Below are positions 9,912-19,592 of a DNA stretch of 64,000 bases, one piece after another. Source of the DNA: Desulfuromonas sp. Lineage in GTDB: Bacteria; Desulfobacterota; Desulfuromonadia; Desulfuromonadales; UBA2294. The notes below the pieces were generated by a model that was given only the letters and a program-made list of their open reading frames with translations, made no database searches and was not told where the DNA came from. The position numbers and the translations under genes are program-made. Location: positions 62,001-126,000 of the forward strand of contig PKUH01000004.1 in NCBI GenBank assembly GCA_002869615.1, written 5' to 3'. The stretch's first letter is position 1. Every line of letters starts with the position of its first letter.

Positions 9912-10493
9912 ATGCGTAAAATTGTTCTTGCTTCCACCAGCCCTTATCGGCGCAATCTTTTAAGACAACTCGAGATTCCCTTTGTTGTCTCGTCGCCGCT
10001 CTATGTTGAGAAGCTGGACCAGGGGGTTGCTCCCGAGTTGCTGGTCAAACACCTCTCTTTCTGTAAAGCCGAAAGCCTGCAGAAGCATTTTCCCGATTCA
10101 CTGATTATCGGTGCCGACCAGGTTTTTGTCGATCCGCGGAGCCGTGTTCTTGGCAAGCCGGCCGGCCGTGAAGAAGCGATTCTTCAGTTAAAGGCGATGG
10201 TCGGGCAACGCCACACGTTTTATACCGGGGTCACTGTTTTCGACGCCGAAACCGGTGAGGCCGCTTCTGATTATTCCGAATATTCAGTGACCCTCCGTCA
10301 ACTGAGTGATCAGCAGATCGCCTCGTATGTCGACCGGGAATCGCCATATGATTGTGCCGGCGCTTTCCGGGTTGAAGGCCTCGGCATTACATTGATGGAG
10401 AAGATGGAAGGGGAAGACTACAACAGTCTGATCGGTCTGCCGCTCATCAAGTTGACGGCACTGCTTGAGCGTTTCGGTATTGAAATTCTGTAG
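9912..10493 (+). CDS. Maf family nucleotide pyrophosphatase, YceF type
   Basis: 193 residues. House-cleaning pyrophosphatase; the YceF subgroup acts on 7-methyl-GTP. Family motifs: ILASTSPYRR at the start, GADQV, GKP, the FYTG strand and DCAGAFRVEGLGI. The last is typical of YceF rather than of the dTTP/UTP-acting YhdE group. The start is ATG 9912, preceded by GGGGAAA; the frame is open further upstream but has no homology there. A hairpin with a T-tract follows the gene. Confidence 0.88.
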   Translation: MRKIVLASTSPYRRNLLRQLEIPFVVSSPLYVEKLDQGVAPELLVKHLSFCKAESLQKHFPDSLIIGADQVFVDPRSRVLGKPAGREEAILQLKAMVGQRHTFYTGVTVFDAETGEAASDYSEYSVTLRQLSDQQIASYVDRESPYDCAGAFRVEGLGITLMEKMEGEDYNSLIGLPLIKLTALLERFGIEIL

Positions 10494-10502
10494 TCTGTTA
10501 GC

Positions 10503-10532
10503 TTGACCGTCCGGCTTCGCCGGTGCTAATAT
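10503..10532 (+). promoter_or_regulatory. Possible sigma-70 promoter before dnaE
   Basis: TTGACC and TAATAT are 18 bases apart, with a small CCGGC/GCCGG inverted repeat in the spacer. A terminator-like hairpin lies between this site and dnaE, which makes its role unclear. Confidence 0.35.
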
Positions 10533-10544
10533 GATCCCGCCGTG

Positions 10545-10592
10545 AAGCCGCTTTCGCAACCTTGGCAATTCTGTTGCGCAAGTCGGTTTTTT
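10545..10592 (+). terminator. Terminator-like hairpin between maf and dnaE
   Basis: A long stem (AAGCCGCTTtCGCAAC with GTTGCGcAAGtCGGTT, one mismatch and one bulge) is followed by a run of T. It probably ends the Maf transcript, or attenuates transcription into dnaE. Confidence 0.6.
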
Positions 10593-10630
10593 CTCTTTAA
10601 ACTTCAATACTTGTATCGATCCTTACTCCG

Positions 10631-13600
10631 ATGAGACACGCTGACTTCGTACATCTGCATCTGCACACCCAGTATTCCCTTCTTGATGGGGCGATCAAGA
10701 TACCCGATCTGGTGAAAAGGGCGCATGACCTGCATATGCCGGCTCTGGCGATCACAGATCATGGCAACATGTTCGGCGCCCTCGAATTTCACCTCGTAGC
10801 GGTGAAAGCCGGGGTCAAACCGATCATTGGCTGTGAAATCTATGTCGCCCCGGGTTCCAGATTCGACAAGACCGGTGTGCGTGGTTCGGGCGAAGCATCG
10901 CATCACCTGATTTTTCTCTGCATGAACCAGACCGGTTACAAAAACCTCTGCCATCTTGTCTCGAGCGCCTATCGCGAAGGTTTTTACTATCGGCCCCGGA
11001 TCGACTGGGATCAGCTCCAGGATCATAATGAGGGACTGATCGCCCTGTCGGCCTGTCTCGGTGGTGAATTGCCGTCGCTGCTGATGGATAACAAGTACGA
11101 TCAGGCTCTGATCCGGGCTCGAGAGATGGCAGCGATCTTTGATAATGGTCGTTTTTATCTCGAACTGCAGGAAAACTTTATTCCGGAACAGAAAGTCGCC
11201 AATGAAGGTCTGATCCGGCTTTCGCAGGAAGCCGGCTTGCCGCTGGTTGCAACCAACGATTGTCATTACCTGACCCGGGAAGCGGCTTATGCGCACGAGG
11301 TGCTGCTCTGCATTCAGACCGGCAAGACGATGGATGATCAAAACCGGATGCGTTTCCATAATGACGAATTCTATGTCAAGTCACCCGAGGAGATGGCGAA
11401 GCTCTTTTTCCATGTCCCGGAGGCTCTGCACAACACCGTCGAAATAGCCGAACGCTGTAATCTCGATTTCGATTTCAAAACCTACCATTTCCCGCAATAT
11501 GAAAAGCCTGAAGACCAAAGCCTTGATGATGTTCTCGATGAACAGGCATGGGTTGGGCTTGAGGAACGGCTTGATGAAATCCGGAAACGACGCAAGGATT
11601 TTGAAGAGGAGGATGTTAAAAAGTACCGGCATCGTCTCGAAAAGGAGCTCGACTGTATCAAGCAGATGGGGTTTCCCGGTTATTTCCTGATTGTTGCCGA
11701 TTTTATCAACTGGGCCAAGGATCGTGACATTCCGGTCGGTCCGGGGCGCGGTAGCGCCGCCGGGAGCCTGGTTGCTTACGCCCTGCGGATTACCGATATC
11801 AATCCGATTCCGTACCACCTGCTGTTCGAACGCTTTCTCAATCCGGAGCGGGTCAGTATGCCGGATATCGACGTCGACTTCTGTATCTATGGTCGCGAGG
11901 ATGTCATCAAATATGTCCGCGATCGTTATGGCGAACATAATGTTGCACAGATCATCACTTTCGGAACAATGCAGGCCAAGGGGGTCATTCGTGATGTCGG
12001 GCGTGCCCTGAATCTCCCTTACGGAGATGTCGATCGTATCGCCAAGCTGGTCCCGAATCAGCTCGGGATTACCCTGGGTGAAGCCCTGCAAAAGGAGCCG
12101 CAGCTCAAGGATGTCAGCAAACGGGACGCCAAGAGCAAGCAGCTGGTCGATATCTCCCTGAAGCTCGAGGGATTGACCCGGCACGCGTCAACCCATGCCG
12201 CCGGGGTTGTCGTCACGCCGAAGGCCCTGACCGAGTATCTGCCGCTCTATTCCGATCCGAAAACAGGGGCCCAGGTTACCCAGTATTCGATGAAATATGT
12301 CGAGAAGATCGGTCTGGTCAAGTTTGACTTTCTCGGTCTGAAGACCCTCACCGTAATCGATAATTGTCTCAAGCATGTGCGCAAGGCTAATCCTGATTTT
12401 AATCTGGGTCTCGTGTCCGATGACGATCCCGCGACCTATGAACTGTTGTCCCGCGGCGAGACAACCGGCGTCTTTCAGCTTGAATCAAGCGGCATGAAGG
12501 AGCTTCTGGTCAAGCTTAAGCCGAACTGTTTTGAAGATATCATCGCGGTCTGTGCCCTCTACCGGCCCGGTCCGCTCGGCTCCGGCATGGTTGATGATTT
12601 TATCCTGCGCAAGCATGGCAAAAAGAAGATCGTTTACGACTTTCCTGAGCTTGAACCGATCCTCAAGGATACCTACGGAATTATCGTTTACCAGGAACAG
12701 GTTATGCAGATTGCCCAGGTCCTTGCCGACTACACCCTCGGCGGTGCCGACCTGCTGCGTCGCGCCATGGGCAAGAAGGTTCGCGAGGAGATGGCCGAGC
12801 AGAAGGAGATTTTCCTCGCCGGGGCGAAAAAGAAGAACCTCAATATCAAGAAGGCGACCGCTGTTTTTGATCTGATGGAAATGTTTGCCGAGTACGGCTT
12901 CAACAAGTCACATTCGGCGGCGTATGCACTGATTGCTTTTCAGACAGCCTACCTGAAAACCCATTACCCGGTTGAGTTTATGGCTGCGCTGCTGACCGAG
13001 GATATGGAAAATACCGACAAGGTCATCAAGAATATCAGCGAAGTCCGGGCTATGGGGATCGATGTGCTGCCACCCGATATTAATGAATCGCTACGTTCAT
13101 TTACCGTACATGATAACGCGATTCGTTTCGGCCTCGGTGCGGTCAAGGGCGTCGGGGCCGCGGCCCTCGAGTCTATCGTCGAGGTCAGAAAGGACGAGCC
13201 ATATCAGAGCCTTTCCGATTTTTGTGAACGGGTTGATCTGCGAAAAGTGAACCGCCGGGTTATCGAGGCCTTGATCAAGTGCGGTGCCTTTGATTCGCTC
13301 GGCGGCAAGCGGGCCCAGTTTATAGCCATTCTTGATGATGCGATCGACCTCGGACAGAAAATGCAGAAGGAGAAAGAGACCGGACAGGAATCTTTGTTCG
13401 GAACCGAGGAACTCGTCTCGCAGGGTGGAAACGGCTACGGCACTCTTCCCGATATCGACGAATGGGCTGAAAATATCCTGTTGACCAACGAAAAAGAAGC
13501 TCTCGGTTTTTACATTACCGGTCATCCGCTGGCCCGGCACAGCGACGCAATCAAACGTTTTGCGACTTGTGATACGGCCAGCCTCAGTGAACGGGCCGAT

Positions 13601-14101
13601 CGGAGCGAGGTCAGGGTTTGTGGTCTGGTTGCCGGGATCAAGGAGCTGGTAACGAAGAGGGGTGATCGCATGGCCCGGATTACCCTTGAGGATATGACCG
13701 GATTTGTCGAAACAACGATTTTCACGGAGGTCTACCAGGCCTCGGCCGAACTGCTGAATGGCGACGAACCACTTCTGGTAACCGGTACCCTCGAGATAGG
13801 CGAAGAGAGTTGCAAAATTCTCGCTACCGAGGTGATTCTGCTGCGCGATGTCAAGGAGAAGCAGACCTCGCGAGTTCACTTCCGGCTTTCAACGCCGGGG
13901 CTTGACAAGGATCAGCTCCGTCAATTGCGGGATCTGCTGCTCAAGCACCGCGGAGAATGTGATGCCATGCTGCATATGGTGATTCCGAATCGGAGCGAGA
14001 CGATGATTAAATTGCCGGAAAACCTTAAAGTTGCAGCAACCGATCAATTAATGGATGATACCGAACGTCTTTTCAGCTACAATGTCGTGACGTTTGAATA
14101 G
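10631..14101 (+). CDS. dnaE: DNA polymerase III alpha subunit
   Basis: 1156 residues, normal length for DnaE1. Replicative polymerase of the C family. Order: PHP domain ([22 protein letters not shown]), palm with the catalytic MPDIDVDF near residue 410 and the [10 protein letters not shown] motif, fingers with [10 protein letters not shown], helix-hairpin-helix, and a C-terminal OB fold ([11 protein letters not shown]) plus tail. The PHP histidines look intact. accA and a PfkB kinase follow within 20 bases each. Confidence 0.98.
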   Translation: MRHADFVHLHLHTQYSLLDGAIKIPDLVKRAHDLHMPALAITDHGNMFGALEFHLVAVKAGVKPIIGCEIYVAPGSRFDKTGVRGSGEASHHLIFLCMNQTGYKNLCHLVSSAYREGFYYRPRIDWDQLQDHNEGLIALSACLGGELPSLLMDNKYDQALIRAREMAAIFDNGRFYLELQENFIPEQKVANEGLIRLSQEAGLPLVATNDCHYLTREAAYAHEVLLCIQTGKTMDDQNRMRFHNDEFYVKSPEEMAKLFFHVPEALHNTVEIAERCNLDFDFKTYHFPQYEKPEDQSLDDVLDEQAWVGLEERLDEIRKRRKDFEEEDVKKYRHRLEKELDCIKQMGFPGYFLIVADFINWAKDRDIPVGPGRGSAAGSLVAYALRITDINPIPYHLLFERFLNPERVSMPDIDVDFCIYGREDVIKYVRDRYGEHNVAQIITFGTMQAKGVIRDVGRALNLPYGDVDRIAKLVPNQLGITLGEALQKEPQLKDVSKRDAKSKQLVDISLKLEGLTRHASTHAAGVVVTPKALTEYLPLYSDPKTGAQVTQYSMKYVEKIGLVKFDFLGLKTLTVIDNCLKHVRKANPDFNLGLVSDDDPATYELLSRGETTGVFQLESSGMKELLVKLKPNCFEDIIAVCALYRPGPLGSGMVDDFILRKHGKKKIVYDFPELEPILKDTYGIIVYQEQVMQIAQVLADYTLGGADLLRRAMGKKVREEMAEQKEIFLAGAKKKNLNIKKATAVFDLMEMFAEYGFNKSHSAAYALIAFQTAYLKTHYPVEFMAALLTEDMENTDKVIKNISEVRAMGIDVLPPDINESLRSFTVHDNAIRFGLGAVKGVGAAALESIVEVRKDEPYQSLSDFCERVDLRKVNRRVIEALIKCGAFDSLGGKRAQFIAILDDAIDLGQKMQKEKETGQESLFGTEELVSQGGNGYGTLPDIDEWAENILLTNEKEALGFYITGHPLARHSDAIKRFATCDTASLSERADRSEVRVCGLVAGIKELVTKRGDRMARITLEDMTGFVETTIFTEVYQASAELLNGDEPLLVTGTLEIGEESCKILATEVILLRDVKEKQTSRVHFRLSTPGLDKDQLRQLRDLLLKHRGECDAMLHMVIPNRSETMIKLPENLKVAATDQLMDDTERLFSYNVVTFE

Positions 14102-14118
14102 AAACAGGAGCTATTTAC

Positions 14119-15072
14119 ATGCAATTTTTTCTTGATTTTGAAAAGCCGCTTGTAGAATTGCGTAAAAAGATTAACGAACTGCGTGATTACTCAACCGACA
14201 GTGTCGATTTTTCCGGCGAATTGCAAAAGCTGGAAAAAAAGGCTGAAAAGTTGCGCAAGGATATTTTCTCCAACTTGACCCGCTGGCAGCGGACCCAGTT
14301 GGCCCGTCATCAGGCCCGTCCCTATACTCTCGATTATATTGACCTGATGTTCACCGATTTTTTTGAAGTCCACGGTGATCGTAATTTTCGTGACGATCCG
14401 GCCCTGGTTTGTGGCTTTGCCCGTTTTGATGGTCAGCCTTGTGCCGTAATCGGACATCAGAAAGGTCGTGATACCAAGGAAAAGGTCTACCGCAACTTCG
14501 GTATGCCGAACCCGGAAGGGTATCGCAAGGCGCTGCGGGTTATGCAGATGGCCGAGCAATTCGGGCTGCCGATCTTTACTTTTGTTGATACTCCCGGGGC
14601 CTTTCCCGGTATCGGCGCCGAAGAGCGCGGCCAGGCCGAGGCAATAGCCCGCAACCTGCGCGAGATGGCCGACCTCAAGGTGCCGGTCATCGTTACGGTC
14701 ACTGGCGAGGGTGGCTCCGGTGGGGCGCTGGCCCTTGCCGTCGGCAACAAGGTTATGATGATGGAGTATTCGGTCTACGCCGTAATTTCTCCGGAAGGAT
14801 GTGCTGCAATTCTCTGGAATGACGGCGCTCTCGGCCCGCAGGCGGCCGAAGCCCTGAAGTTGACTGCCAAGGATGTTGACGAGCTCGGTTGTGTCATTGA
14901 TGATGTTATTCCTGAACCGGAAGGTGGGGCTCACAATGATCCGAAACAGGCGGCTGCCAATGTCAAGGATTACCTGAAGAAACACCTTGACGAGTTGCAG
15001 AAGATGTCTCCCGAGGAACTGGTTGAACAGCGTTATCAGAAATACCGGGCAATGTCCCGGATTGAGGAATAG
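14119..15072 (+). CDS. accA: Acetyl-CoA carboxylase carboxyltransferase alpha subunit
   Basis: 317 residues. With AccD it transfers the carboxyl group from carboxybiotin to acetyl-CoA, making malonyl-CoA for fatty acids. The crotonase-like carboxyltransferase fold shows [18 protein letters not shown] and [11 protein letters not shown], which bind the CoA ester, and an N-terminal helical region about residues 1-60. It lies 17 bases after dnaE, a pairing common in Proteobacteria. AGGAG precedes the ATG. Confidence 0.97.
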   Translation: MQFFLDFEKPLVELRKKINELRDYSTDSVDFSGELQKLEKKAEKLRKDIFSNLTRWQRTQLARHQARPYTLDYIDLMFTDFFEVHGDRNFRDDPALVCGFARFDGQPCAVIGHQKGRDTKEKVYRNFGMPNPEGYRKALRVMQMAEQFGLPIFTFVDTPGAFPGIGAEERGQAEAIARNLREMADLKVPVIVTVTGEGGSGGALALAVGNKVMMMEYSVYAVISPEGCAAILWNDGALGPQAAEALKLTAKDVDELGCVIDDVIPEPEGGAHNDPKQAAANVKDYLKKHLDELQKMSPEELVEQRYQKYRAMSRIEE

Positions 15073-15089
15073 CAGGACGGAGAATCCTG

Positions 15090-16007
15090 ATGATGGCTGG
15101 AAAACGTTTCGACGTTGTCGGTCTCGGTCAGTGTTCTTTTGATATACTCGGGCATTGCGGTCAGTTTCCCGGGGTCGACCAGAAAACCGAACTCGATCAA
15201 TTGACACATCAGGGCGGTGGGCCAGTGGCCACCGCCCTTGTTGCATTGTCGCGCCTGGGCGCCGGGGTCGCATTTTGCGGTCGCACAGGTGATGACGAAT
15301 ATGGGGACCGCATTCGCCAGGGACTGCAGGCCGAAGGGGTCGATTGTACTTCTTTGCTGGTCGGGCAGAATGCCACCAGTCAGGTCGCTTTTATCGCTGT
15401 TGAAGAAACCGGCTGCCGCAATATTTTCTGGCATCGCGGCACGGCTGAACCGTTGTCCCGGGATGAACTGGATCCAGATCTGATCGGAAGTTGTCGTATT
15501 CTTCATCTCGATGGTCTGCAGCACGAAGCATCGTTGGCGGCTGCGCATTTGGCCCGTGAGCAAGGGGTTGTAACAGTCCTTGACGGTGGTTCGGTTCGTG
15601 ATGGGACGCTCGAGCTGTTGCCGTGGATCGATCATCCGGTGGTCAGTGAGAAATTTTCTGAACAGTTGTTGCCAGGTGGTTCGGTTCAACAGAAGCTCGA
15701 ACGTCTCCTGTCATTCGGTGCTGTGGCGGCAACTGTGACCTTGGGTGCCCAGGGGAGCTGGTCCTGTCAACGGGAAGGGAAGCCTTTTCATCAGCCGGCC
15801 TTTACAGTCGATACGGTAGATACCACCGGTTGCGGTGATGTTTTTCATGGCGCCTATATTTACGGTTTGTTGAACGGGTGGGAGCTGGTTCGCATTGCAA
15901 GGTTCTCCGCGGCAGCCGCTGCGTTAAAATCTCGTCAGTTAGGTGGCCGTTCAGCGATACCTAACTTAAATGAATTAATGTTATATTTAAATGTAAATAA
16001 ATCTTAA
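15090..16007 (+). CDS. PfkB family carbohydrate/nucleoside kinase
   Basis: 305 residues, ribokinase-like fold. The N-terminal strand VGLGQCSFDILG, the substrate lid region GGGPVATALVALSRLG and the C-terminal anion-hole motif DTTGCGDVFHGA (usually GAGD) with the catalytic Asp identify the family. The sugar or nucleoside substrate cannot be read from sequence. It starts ATGATG after GGACGGAG. It is the last gene of the dnaE-accA unit. Its final 15 codons are abruptly AT-rich and belong to the island that continues into rlpA. Confidence 0.85.
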   Translation: MMAGKRFDVVGLGQCSFDILGHCGQFPGVDQKTELDQLTHQGGGPVATALVALSRLGAGVAFCGRTGDDEYGDRIRQGLQAEGVDCTSLLVGQNATSQVAFIAVEETGCRNIFWHRGTAEPLSRDELDPDLIGSCRILHLDGLQHEASLAAAHLAREQGVVTVLDGGSVRDGTLELLPWIDHPVVSEKFSEQLLPGGSVQQKLERLLSFGAVAATVTLGAQGSWSCQREGKPFHQPAFTVDTVDTTGCGDVFHGAYIYGLLNGWELVRIARFSAAAAALKSRQLGGRSAIPNLNELMLYLNVNKS

Positions 16008-16049
16008 ATAACTATAATGAATACGAATTAGAAATAACTATAATAAATA
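16006..16049 (+). repeat. 18-base direct repeat in AT-rich island
   Basis: AAATAACTATAATGAATA at 16006 and AAATAACTATAATAAATA at 16032 differ at one base and start 26 bases apart. Each contains a perfect TATAAT, so the pair may hold promoter -10 elements for rlpA, but no convincing -35 is seen. Confidence 0.6.
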
Positions 16050-16062
16050 AGGTTTATAATAA

Positions 16063-16818
16063 ATGTATTTAATAAAAAAAATGATTAATAAAACATTAAT
16101 TATGTTCATTTTAAGTATAATTATATCATGTGCACCGAGTTATCAGGTTTCGGTTGTTGAAACACCATCGAACAGGCAGCTTCAGGGCCATCAAAAGCCT
16201 TACATTGTTAACGGCAAACGTTACGATCCGCTCAGCAGCCATTCCGGATTCGTGGAAGAGGGAATGGCGAGCTGGTACGGCAAGAAGTTTCATGGGCGCA
16301 AGACCAGCAACGGTGAGATTTACAACATGTACGCCATGACGGCTGCACATAAAACACTGCCGATGGGCGTTTATGTTCGGGTGACCAACAAGTTGACCGG
16401 GCAACGATCGGTCGTTCGGGTCAATGACCGCGGGCAGTTTGTGGCCGGCCGGATTATTGATCTTTCCTATTCGGCGGCCAAACAGGTCGGCGTGGTCGGG
16501 CCCGGAACCGCCCCGGTTCGGATTGAAGCGCTCGGTTTCCGGGCCGACGACAAGCCGTCTTCACAACCTGTTTATACCCAGCCAAAAAGTTACGATATCG
16601 GTACTTTTGCCGTGCAGGTCGGTGCCTTCTCGGTGCGCGCCAATGCCGAACGCCTGGCCACAAAAATGCGCAGCCAGTATGGACACGCCCGGATCAACGA
16701 GGGGTGGGTCAAGGGGAAGAAATTCTACCGAGTCTGGGTCGGGCAATTCCCATCTCTTGAACTGGCCGAGAATATCAAGCTCAAGTTCAATGGCGGTTTC
16801 GTGATTGCCATCGAGTAG
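16063..16818 (+). CDS. rlpA: RlpA-like septal ring lipoprotein with SPOR domain
   Basis: 251 residues. A short hydrophobic signal ends in a lipobox (IIISC, Cys near residue 23), so it should be an outer-membrane lipoprotein. Residues about 65-155 are the double-psi beta-barrel (GMASWYGKKFHGRKTSNGE; VNDRGQF; DLSYSAAKQVG), which in some species cuts glycan strands lacking stem peptides. Residues about 180-250 are a SPOR domain (AVQVGAFSVRANAE) that binds denuded septal peptidoglycan. The first 25 codons are AT-rich, unlike the rest. A second in-frame ATG at 16081 is possible. Confidence 0.9.
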   Translation: MYLIKKMINKTLIMFILSIIISCAPSYQVSVVETPSNRQLQGHQKPYIVNGKRYDPLSSHSGFVEEGMASWYGKKFHGRKTSNGEIYNMYAMTAAHKTLPMGVYVRVTNKLTGQRSVVRVNDRGQFVAGRIIDLSYSAAKQVGVVGPGTAPVRIEALGFRADDKPSSQPVYTQPKSYDIGTFAVQVGAFSVRANAERLATKMRSQYGHARINEGWVKGKKFYRVWVGQFPSLELAENIKLKFNGGFVIAIE

Positions 16819-16901
16819 CCGGCCATGACCGGTCCGGAAGTAAGTTGGTCATGCTCCCTGCCTGACGGGACGCTTGTCCAGCCAGCTGTCATCAGGTTTT
16901 C

Positions 16902-17498
16902 TCAGGGTTTTCCGGAGTTATTCTTTTTTAACAAGACCGTGCTGAATTCATCCAGCATCCGGTTCCGGATGAGCTCGCAACCGCCCCGTTGATAGCTCTG
17001 CCGAACATCAAAGTTGTATTCCCAGAGAATCCCTGACAGGAGGAGCCACCCTCCCGGTTTGACTTTGGCAACAAGGTCTGTGCAGACATCGAGCAGGATG
17101 TCACCGTAAATATTGGCAAGTATAAAATCGAACCCTTCTGCGCCGACGTTTGCCAGGGTGCCACAATGGTGAGCGACCCTGTCGCCGATACCGTTCAATT
17201 CACAATTCGTGCGACCACTTGCAACGGCATCCTGTTCTATATCGATACAGAGGCCATCTACCGCGCCGAGCTTTGCTGCCGCGATCGCAAGGATGGCGGT
17301 GCCGCTGCCGAGATCAAGAAAAGTTTTGCCCGTCAGGTCGAGCCCTTCCATCAGCTCGATGCAGCTGGCCGTGGTTTCATGCTCACCGGAACCGAAGGCG
17401 CCGCGCGCCATGATAATATCGATCCGTTCTTCCTCCGGAGGTGTGTCGGGGGCCACAATACGGAATTGTTTGCCGATGTAAAACGGTTGGTAATTCAT
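16902..17498 (-). CDS. PrmA-like class I methyltransferase (short form)
   Basis: 198 residues, SAM-dependent methyltransferase. GAFGSGEHETT matches the region before motif I of PrmA, FLDLGSGTAILAIAA is motif I and FILANIYGDIL is the catalytic NPPY-like segment. PrmA is usually about 290 residues; the N-terminal L11-binding domain is absent. Methylation of ribosomal protein L11 is therefore doubtful and the target may be another protein or small molecule. It starts 1 base after the glycosyltransferase stop and is last in a three-gene minus-strand unit. Confidence 0.78.
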   Translation of the reverse strand: MNYQPFYIGKQFRIVAPDTPPEEERIDIIMARGAFGSGEHETTASCIELMEGLDLTGKTFLDLGSGTAILAIAAAKLGAVDGLCIDIEQDAVASGRTNCELNGIGDRVAHHCGTLANVGAEGFDFILANIYGDILLDVCTDLVAKVKPGGWLLLSGILWEYNFDVRQSYQRGGCELIRNRMLDEFSTVLLKKNNSGKP

Positions 17499-17499
17499 T

Positions 17500-18507
17500 T
17501 CATGTTACGCAGACGAAGTCTGTCCCTTCGGTGAGACCCATTTCGGCACATTTTTTCCTGACCAGTGGCCGGGCGCCGCGGGCGCCGATGGTAATCAGCA
17601 TCGGACCGCAGCCCGGGCGCAGGGAATCGGGGTTGGTGACGGCGGCCTGGTGGATGGTCTGGCCGATCTTGTTCGGATCGATATCAATCCAGTGTACGAC
17701 CCTGATTCCGGCGGCTTTTAGGACCTTGCGCCAGGCTTTTCCTTCCTGCCCGGTCCCCCAGAGGGTAACGGTGTCGTGTCCCTTGAGATAACTTTCCCTG
17801 AGGTAGTGCACCTTGCAGCGCCGGAACGAATCGAGGGAAAACTCGTCGGCCAGGTGAGTCAGGCGGATCTTGTGCTCGCGCCAGAAAAAGAGAGTTTCAG
17901 GAATCCGGGCAAACCTGTAGCCTGCCAGCGCCATCCGTAGCCAGAGATCGTAATCTTCGCCCCAGCTGTTATCCTGATAGCCGCCGACCTGATCGACCGC
18001 ATTTTTTCTATACATGACGCTCGGTTGCGTGACCGGTGATTCGACGAACAGATCACGCATCATCAGTTGATGACTGGTCAGGGAATTCTGCCATTGTTCG
18101 TAGTGGCGCATGCCACCCTGGACAACATGGGTCGGAAAATAGCGGATTTTAGTCGCGACCAGGGAAATGTCCTGATTTTCGTGCAGGAAATTAGCCTGTT
18201 TTGCCAGCCGTTTTGGATGGCAGATGTCATCTCCATCCATGCGGGCGATCACGTCTGCCTGGCATCTGTCTGTCCCGAAAACAAGGGCGTTGACCAGACC
18301 GGCCGGTTGACGGATAAAAGGCTTAATCCTTTTGTCTTCACCGGCATGCCGCTTCAGGATTTCCGCGGTACCGTCATCTGACCCGTCATCAACGGCAATC
18401 AGCTCCCACTCCTCGTAGGTTTGCCGCCGCAGGGAAATGAGTGCGGCTTCAAGGTAACGTTCCTCGTTGCGCACCGACATCAGGATTGAAACACCGGGAC
18501 GTGTCAT
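17500..18507 (-). CDS. Family 2 glycosyltransferase with C-terminal Rossmann-like domain
   Basis: 335 residues. The N-terminal GT-A domain shows VSILMSVRNEERYLE, AVDDGSDDGT and the DxD-type metal motif ARMDGDD, followed by the SWGEDYDLWLRM acceptor-side motif. After about residue 240 comes a separate nucleotide-binding-like domain (VTLWGTGQEGKAW; VHWIDIDPNKIG). No membrane helices. It probably adds a sugar to a surface glycan or lipid; donor and acceptor are unknown. It overlaps the permease gene by 4 bases. Confidence 0.85.
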   Translation of the reverse strand: MTRPGVSILMSVRNEERYLEAALISLRRQTYEEWELIAVDDGSDDGTAEILKRHAGEDKRIKPFIRQPAGLVNALVFGTDRCQADVIARMDGDDICHPKRLAKQANFLHENQDISLVATKIRYFPTHVVQGGMRHYEQWQNSLTSHQLMMRDLFVESPVTQPSVMYRKNAVDQVGGYQDNSWGEDYDLWLRMALAGYRFARIPETLFFWREHKIRLTHLADEFSLDSFRRCKVHYLRESYLKGHDTVTLWGTGQEGKAWRKVLKAAGIRVVHWIDIDPNKIGQTIHQAAVTNPDSLRPGCGPMLITIGARGARPLVRKKCAEMGLTEGTDFVCVT

Positions 18508-19448
18508 AAAGTGCCGGATCGGAGCAGGTAAAGGATGATGGTGTAGGTCAAGGCTGAGAGGAGGGTCGAGAGCATGACGATCGATCCGGCCAGTTCGGCG
18601 TCCCCATTGAGTTCAGCTGCCATGATGTAGTTGGCCGTCGCTGCCGGGGTAGCGGCGATCAGGATGCCGATGCTGTAATCCATACCGGTCACTCCAAAAA
18701 TTTTCAGTAGAACGATTGTTATCAGCGGCAGAATGATTAATTTGCCGGTGCTGGCGAGAAAGGTGGTGACAATGTCGCCCTTCAGTTTTTCCAGGGAGAA
18801 GCCGCCACCGATCGCAATCAGGGCCAGCGGCAGGGTCATGCCGGTCGTTATTTGCAGGCTGCGTTCGGCGATCAACGGTAGTGGGATTGCGAGAAAACTC
18901 CAGATGATGCCGGCGGCCGAGGCGAGGATCAGCGGGTTGAGAATCAGTTGTTTCAACCAGAACCGTGCACCGGTATGGTTGCCGCTCCCCCGGTGCGGTA
19001 ACAGCAAGGCGATAATGGCAAAAAAATTCAGGAACGGTACGATGAAGCCCATCAGGATGCCGGCTCTGGTCAGGCCGACTTCACCAAAAGCGTTCATAGC
19101 TATGGCGAGTCCGACATAGGCAATATTTCCGCGGAAGGATCCCTGGCTGAAGACACCGTGAACCTCGGCCGGGTATTGTCTCAATCTTGCATAACCGAAA
19201 GAGATGAGAAAGAGGAGGGCGATGCCGATGATCGAGGCGACGACAAGTTTGATATTAAAATTGGCAGAGAAGTTGGCAGTCCCGATCTTGTAGAAAAGCA
19301 GCAGCGGCAAGGCGAGATAATAAACCAGTCGATTGGTGTGCTGGACGAAATTTATATCGATCAGCCCGATTCGGCGAAGCAGGGTTCCGAGACCGATCAC
19401 AATAAAGACCGGTAGGACGATATTCAGGATTTCAACAAACAGGGCCAT
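18504..19448 (-). CDS. AEC (auxin efflux carrier) family permease
   Basis: 314 residues, about ten hydrophobic segments spread over the whole length, of the AEC/bile-acid-type transporter fold. Bacterial members move malate, malonate or other organic anions; the substrate is not evident here. The start region (LNIVLPVFIVIGLGTLLRRIG) and the C-terminal ATPAATANYIMA are typical. It is first in the minus-strand trio. Its ribosome-binding site lies inside a 24-base palindrome, suggesting operator or translational control. Confidence 0.87.
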   Translation of the reverse strand: MALFVEILNIVLPVFIVIGLGTLLRRIGLIDINFVQHTNRLVYYLALPLLLFYKIGTANFSANFNIKLVVASIIGIALLFLISFGYARLRQYPAEVHGVFSQGSFRGNIAYVGLAIAMNAFGEVGLTRAGILMGFIVPFLNFFAIIALLLPHRGSGNHTGARFWLKQLILNPLILASAAGIIWSFLAIPLPLIAERSLQITTGMTLPLALIAIGGGFSLEKLKGDIVTTFLASTGKLIILPLITIVLLKIFGVTGMDYSIGILIAATPAATANYIMAAELNGDAELAGSIVMLSTLLSALTYTIILYLLRSGTL

Positions 19449-19450
19449 AA

Positions 19451-19474
19451 ATTCTCCAGTAATTACAGGAGAAT
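19451..19474 (-). promoter_or_regulatory. Palindrome over the ribosome-binding site of the AEC permease
   Basis: ATTCTCC-a-GTAATTAC-a-GGAGAAT: a 24-base inverted repeat whose only mismatch is the A/A pair. It ends 2 bases from the minus-strand ATG, and its GGAGAAT arm is the Shine-Dalgarno sequence. It could be an operator or an mRNA hairpin hiding the ribosome-binding site. Confidence 0.5.
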
Positions 19475-19592
19475 AACCTACCCGATATCCGGATGTCCAT
19501 GCTGAATCGTCAACCGAAGCTGCAAAAAGGTATCGTTGACGGGCGATCTATTGTAGAATATTCATCAGTAATTTTCAGGAGCAGAGAGCGTC

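Noticed and set aside
10563-10577. Sigma-54 promoter (TGGCA-N6-TTGC) before dnaE
   Set aside because: Spacing is exact, but the TTGC half is part of a terminator stem, and dnaE is not a typical sigma-54 target. Kept only as part of a finding on the gap.
13097-13879. Antisense frame of 260 codons over dnaE
   Set aside because: Fully inside dnaE, no start signal and no domain.
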